From Candidatus Jettenia sp. AMX2 (GTDB lineage Bacteria; Planctomycetota; Brocadiia; Brocadiales; Brocadiaceae), in contig CP129469.1 in the NCBI GenBank assembly GCA_030583665.1, forward strand, positions 3,215,043 through 3,279,042: 64,000 nt of DNA, given 5' to 3'. The notes below the pieces were generated by a model that did no database searches, was not told the origin of the DNA, and worked only from the letters and a program-made list of their open reading frames with translations. A program made the position numbers and the translations under genes. Shown here piece after piece: positions 61,864 to 64,000 of the stretch (the first letter of the stretch is position 1; each line of letters begins with the position of its first letter).

Positions 61864-62517
61864 ATGGCCAATTATAAAAAATGTCTTCTCTGCGCAGTGA
61901 TTTTTTTGTATATAATTCCTTATACCCTTGTGTTAAATACTACAGTATTGGCAAAAGAACAGGACAGGTTGTTTTGGAATGAGAGATATAATGTGGAAAC
62001 GTATGTTTATCAGAAGGAACCGGCTGATTTTTTAAGAGAGCATGTGGATATTTTACCAAAGGGAAAGGCTCTTGATATTGCAATGGGTGAGGGCCGTAAT
62101 GCTGTGTTCCTTGCAAAGAATGGGTTTGAGGTTGAAGGATGTGATATCTCAGAAGTAGCTATCAGTAAAGCATACAAGCTGGCTGAGGAAAACGGTGTAA
62201 CAATACATGCGTTCACGGCAGACTTGGAGACTTATAAATTACCGGAAAATACGTATGATGTAATAATCTGTTTTTATTATTTGCAACGTGACCTTATACC
62301 TCAGATTAAGAATGCCTTAAAACCAGGCGGAGTAGTAGTCTATGAGACATATACCTTAGAAAATCTGGAACATGGTTTTGGAGGACCGAAAAACAGGGAA
62401 TATCTTCTTGGCCAAAACGAATTATTAAGATTTTTTATAGACTTTCAGGTTATCTTTTATCGTGAGATTATTATAAATAACAAAAAAGTGGTAGCCAGTA
62501 TTATTGCAAGGAAATAG
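61864..62517 (+). CDS. SAM-dependent methyltransferase with N-terminal signal/anchor
   Basis: The product is 217 residues. An N-terminal hydrophobic segment (CLLCAVIFLYIIPYTLVLNTTVLA) suggests export or membrane anchoring, unusual for this class. The methyltransferase core has DRLFWNERYNVETYVYQKEPADFL, GKALDIAMGEGRNAVFLA (motif I), VEGCDISEVAISKA and NTYDVIICFYYLQRDLIPQI, as in the TehB/thiopurine-type class I family. It is followed 4 bp later by the uvrD/pcrA gene. Substrate unknown. Confidence 0.82.
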   Translation: MANYKKCLLCAVIFLYIIPYTLVLNTTVLAKEQDRLFWNERYNVETYVYQKEPADFLREHVDILPKGKALDIAMGEGRNAVFLAKNGFEVEGCDISEVAISKAYKLAEENGVTIHAFTADLETYKLPENTYDVIICFYYLQRDLIPQIKNALKPGGVVVYETYTLENLEHGFGGPKNREYLLGQNELLRFFIDFQVIFYREIIINNKKVVASIIARK

Positions 62518-62521
62518 AAGA

Positions 62522-64000
62522 ATGGTCATTTTGAAAGATGTTACAGAGAGTCAGTATGAAGCAATAACCCACATTGAAGGACCGCTTCTCGTAGTAGCGG
62601 GGGCGGGCAGTGGTAAAACGCGTGTTATTACACGACGGATTGGTTATCTTATATCCAGTGGTATACATCCATATAATGTCCTCGCTATCACATTTACCAA
62701 TAAAGCAGCAAATGAGATGCATGAGCGTATAAAGCAATTTTCGTCTGAGGAAAGACTATGGGTTTCTACTTTTCACAAAACATGTTCCCGCATACTAAGG
62801 TATAATATAGATTCCTTAGGGTACTCCAAAGATTTTTGTATCTATGATACATCTGATCAGATAAGCATAATAAAATCTGCTATGGCTGACCTTCAGTTGG
62901 ACATCTCACAGTGGAAGCCGAGATCAGTCGCCGGAACAATCAGTAATGCCAAGAATAAACTCGTTGATCCGGAAACCTTTGCATCTACAACATCTGGCTA
63001 TTATAATCGTATGGTTGCACAGATATATAAAAAATACCAGTCGATTCTTAAAGTGAATAATGCACTTGATTTTGATGATTTACTGATAAAAACGATCGAG
63101 TTATTCAGAAAATACCCTGATATTCTGGAATCGTATCAGGACAGATTCAGGTATATTCTTGTTGATGAGTACCAGGATACAAATTACGCCCAGTATGTGA
63201 TAATCAATATGATTGCAAGTAAACACAGGAACATATGTGTTACAGGAGATCCGGATCAGTCTATTTACGGCTGGCGAGGGGCGGATATCAGAAATATTAT
63301 GGACTTTGAAAAGGATTACCCTGATGCCAGGGTTGTGTTGTTGGAACAGAACTATCGCTCTACAAAATATATTCTTCAGGCTGCTTCCGGTGTGATTCAA
63401 AAGAATAGGTACCGGAGGAAAAAAAACCTCTGGACAGAAAACGGGGAAGGTGAAAAGATCAAGGTAATTTCCTGTGAAAACGAGTATGGGGAAGCAGAGG
63501 AAATAGTGAAATCTGTAAAAGAGATGAAAAGCAGGGATATAAAATACTCAGATATAGCATTATTCTACCGCACGAATGCGCAATCCCGCATACTTGAAAT
63601 TTCTCTGAGAAATCATGCGATTCCTTATATCATCGTTGGAGGTGTTTCATTCTATCAGAGAAAAGAGATCAAGGATATACTTTCCTATCTCAGGTTGTGT
63701 ATAAATCCGCACGATGGCGCAGCGATGGAGCGTATTATCAATGTTCCTCTCAGGGGCATCGGTGAAACAACGGTGAAAAAACTGAAAGACCGGGCCAATG
63801 CAAAAAATATCAGCCTCTTCGATGCTATGTGTCAGATAGATACGATACCGGAAATTAAACGCCAGGCGGCAGCATCTATCAGGAAACTTACAGAGATTAT
63901 TACGGGACTACAGAGGGTCCAGGGGTCGCCGGTAGAAAACATTATACGAAGAGTAATAGAAGAAACAGGCTACAGAAATTTTCTGAAGGAGTCGGGTGAC
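62522..64000 (+). CDS. pcrA: UvrD/PcrA-type DNA helicase, 3' end outside window
   Basis: The frame is open from ATG 62522 to the edge, 493 residues, missing roughly the last third. Motifs: Q-motif region TESQYEAI, Walker A VVAGAGSGKTRV, ITFTNKAANEM (Ia), WVSTFHKTCSRIL, DFDDLLIKTIELF, VDEYQDTNYAQY (II), TGDPDQSIYGWRGAD (III), LEQNYRSTKYIL (IV) and RTNAQSRILE. This superfamily 1A 3'-5' helicase acts in repair and replication restart. Other UvrD-like names (uvrD) fit equally. Confidence 0.93.
   Translation, partial: MVILKDVTESQYEAITHIEGPLLVVAGAGSGKTRVITRRIGYLISSGIHPYNVLAITFTNKAANEMHERIKQFSSEERLWVSTFHKTCSRILRYNIDSLGYSKDFCIYDTSDQISIIKSAMADLQLDISQWKPRSVAGTISNAKNKLVDPETFASTTSGYYNRMVAQIYKKYQSILKVNNALDFDDLLIKTIELFRKYPDILESYQDRFRYILVDEYQDTNYAQYVIINMIASKHRNICVTGDPDQSIYGWRGADIRNIMDFEKDYPDARVVLLEQNYRSTKYILQAASGVIQKNRYRRKKNLWTENGEGEKIKVISCENEYGEAEEIVKSVKEMKSRDIKYSDIALFYRTNAQSRILEISLRNHAIPYIIVGGVSFYQRKEIKDILSYLRLCINPHDGAAMERIINVPLRGIGETTVKKLKDRANAKNISLFDAMCQIDTIPEIKRQAAASIRKLTEIITGLQRVQGSPVENIIRRVIEETGYRNFLKESGD

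Overview
The window reads as chromosome of a moderately AT-rich, metabolically versatile bacterium, most plausibly an anammox-type planctomycete (Brocadiales). This is inferred from the gene mix: a folate-linked MetF/MetV/flavin-oxidoreductase module, a FocA/NirC channel, sugar-nucleotide genes, a SpoIVB-type (S55) peptidase and abundant short palindromic repeats. No rRNA or marker gene settles the taxonomy. One tRNA (Pro, CGG) is present.

Layout. 1-11.7 kb: the 3'-truncated start of a PqaA-like hydrolase, then metF, metV, a large NfnB/GltD-like flavoprotein with MvhD-like tail, yjbQ and nadB (all minus). These are followed on the plus strand by a UDP-glucuronate decarboxylase, an FMN reductase, a phosphomannomutase and a HEAT-repeat protein. 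11.7-12.7 kb: two nested IS fossils. 12.8-18 kb: cysC, a three-gene GTPase/membrane cluster, a lipoprotein, rpiB and a threonylcarbamoyl-AMP synthase. 18.2-22.3 kb: S55 peptidase plus beta-propeller protein. 22.3-26 kb: repeats, tRNA-Pro, an SDR protein, an interrupted membrane protein and gene fossils.

26.1-34.2 kb (minus) is the most original locus. A 114-residue peptide made of four about 26-residue repeats (IAGT.xDLAKKY core) is followed by a degenerate radical-SAM/SPASM paralogue, an active-looking radical-SAM/SPASM protein with a PqqD-like tail, two B12-binding radical SAM proteins and a GNAT acetyltransferase. The genes overlap or nearly touch, and I read the locus as an undescribed RiPP-type peptide-modification cluster.

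36.5-53.5 kb is a wrecked defence island. It holds the last 130 codons of a DrmB (DUF1998) gene, an IS3-family element, a DrmE-like fragment, two identical 1,844-bp IS1634-like elements in inverted orientation, higBA, a DUF433/DUF5615 pair, vsr, an intact C5-cytosine methyltransferase, a PLD-SNF2 helicase pseudogene, hepT/mntA and restriction-modification scraps. The 6-bp target duplications of the two IS copies are exchanged. The 6.4-kb segment between them has therefore been inverted by recombination (or mis-joined in assembly). Flipping it back rejoins the DrmE-like reading frame and makes the whole island co-directional, revealing a dismantled class 2 DISARM-like system.

53.5-64 kb: nested repeats including an intact 151-bp MITE with 8-bp target duplications, msrA beside a secreted protein that is 36 percent methionine, a FocA/NirC channel, pirin, a rhodanese whose active-site cysteine codon is TGA followed by a SECIS-like hairpin (probable selenoprotein), hflX, an ATP-grasp acyl-CoA synthetase subunit, a methyltransferase and the 5' part of a UvrD/PcrA helicase.
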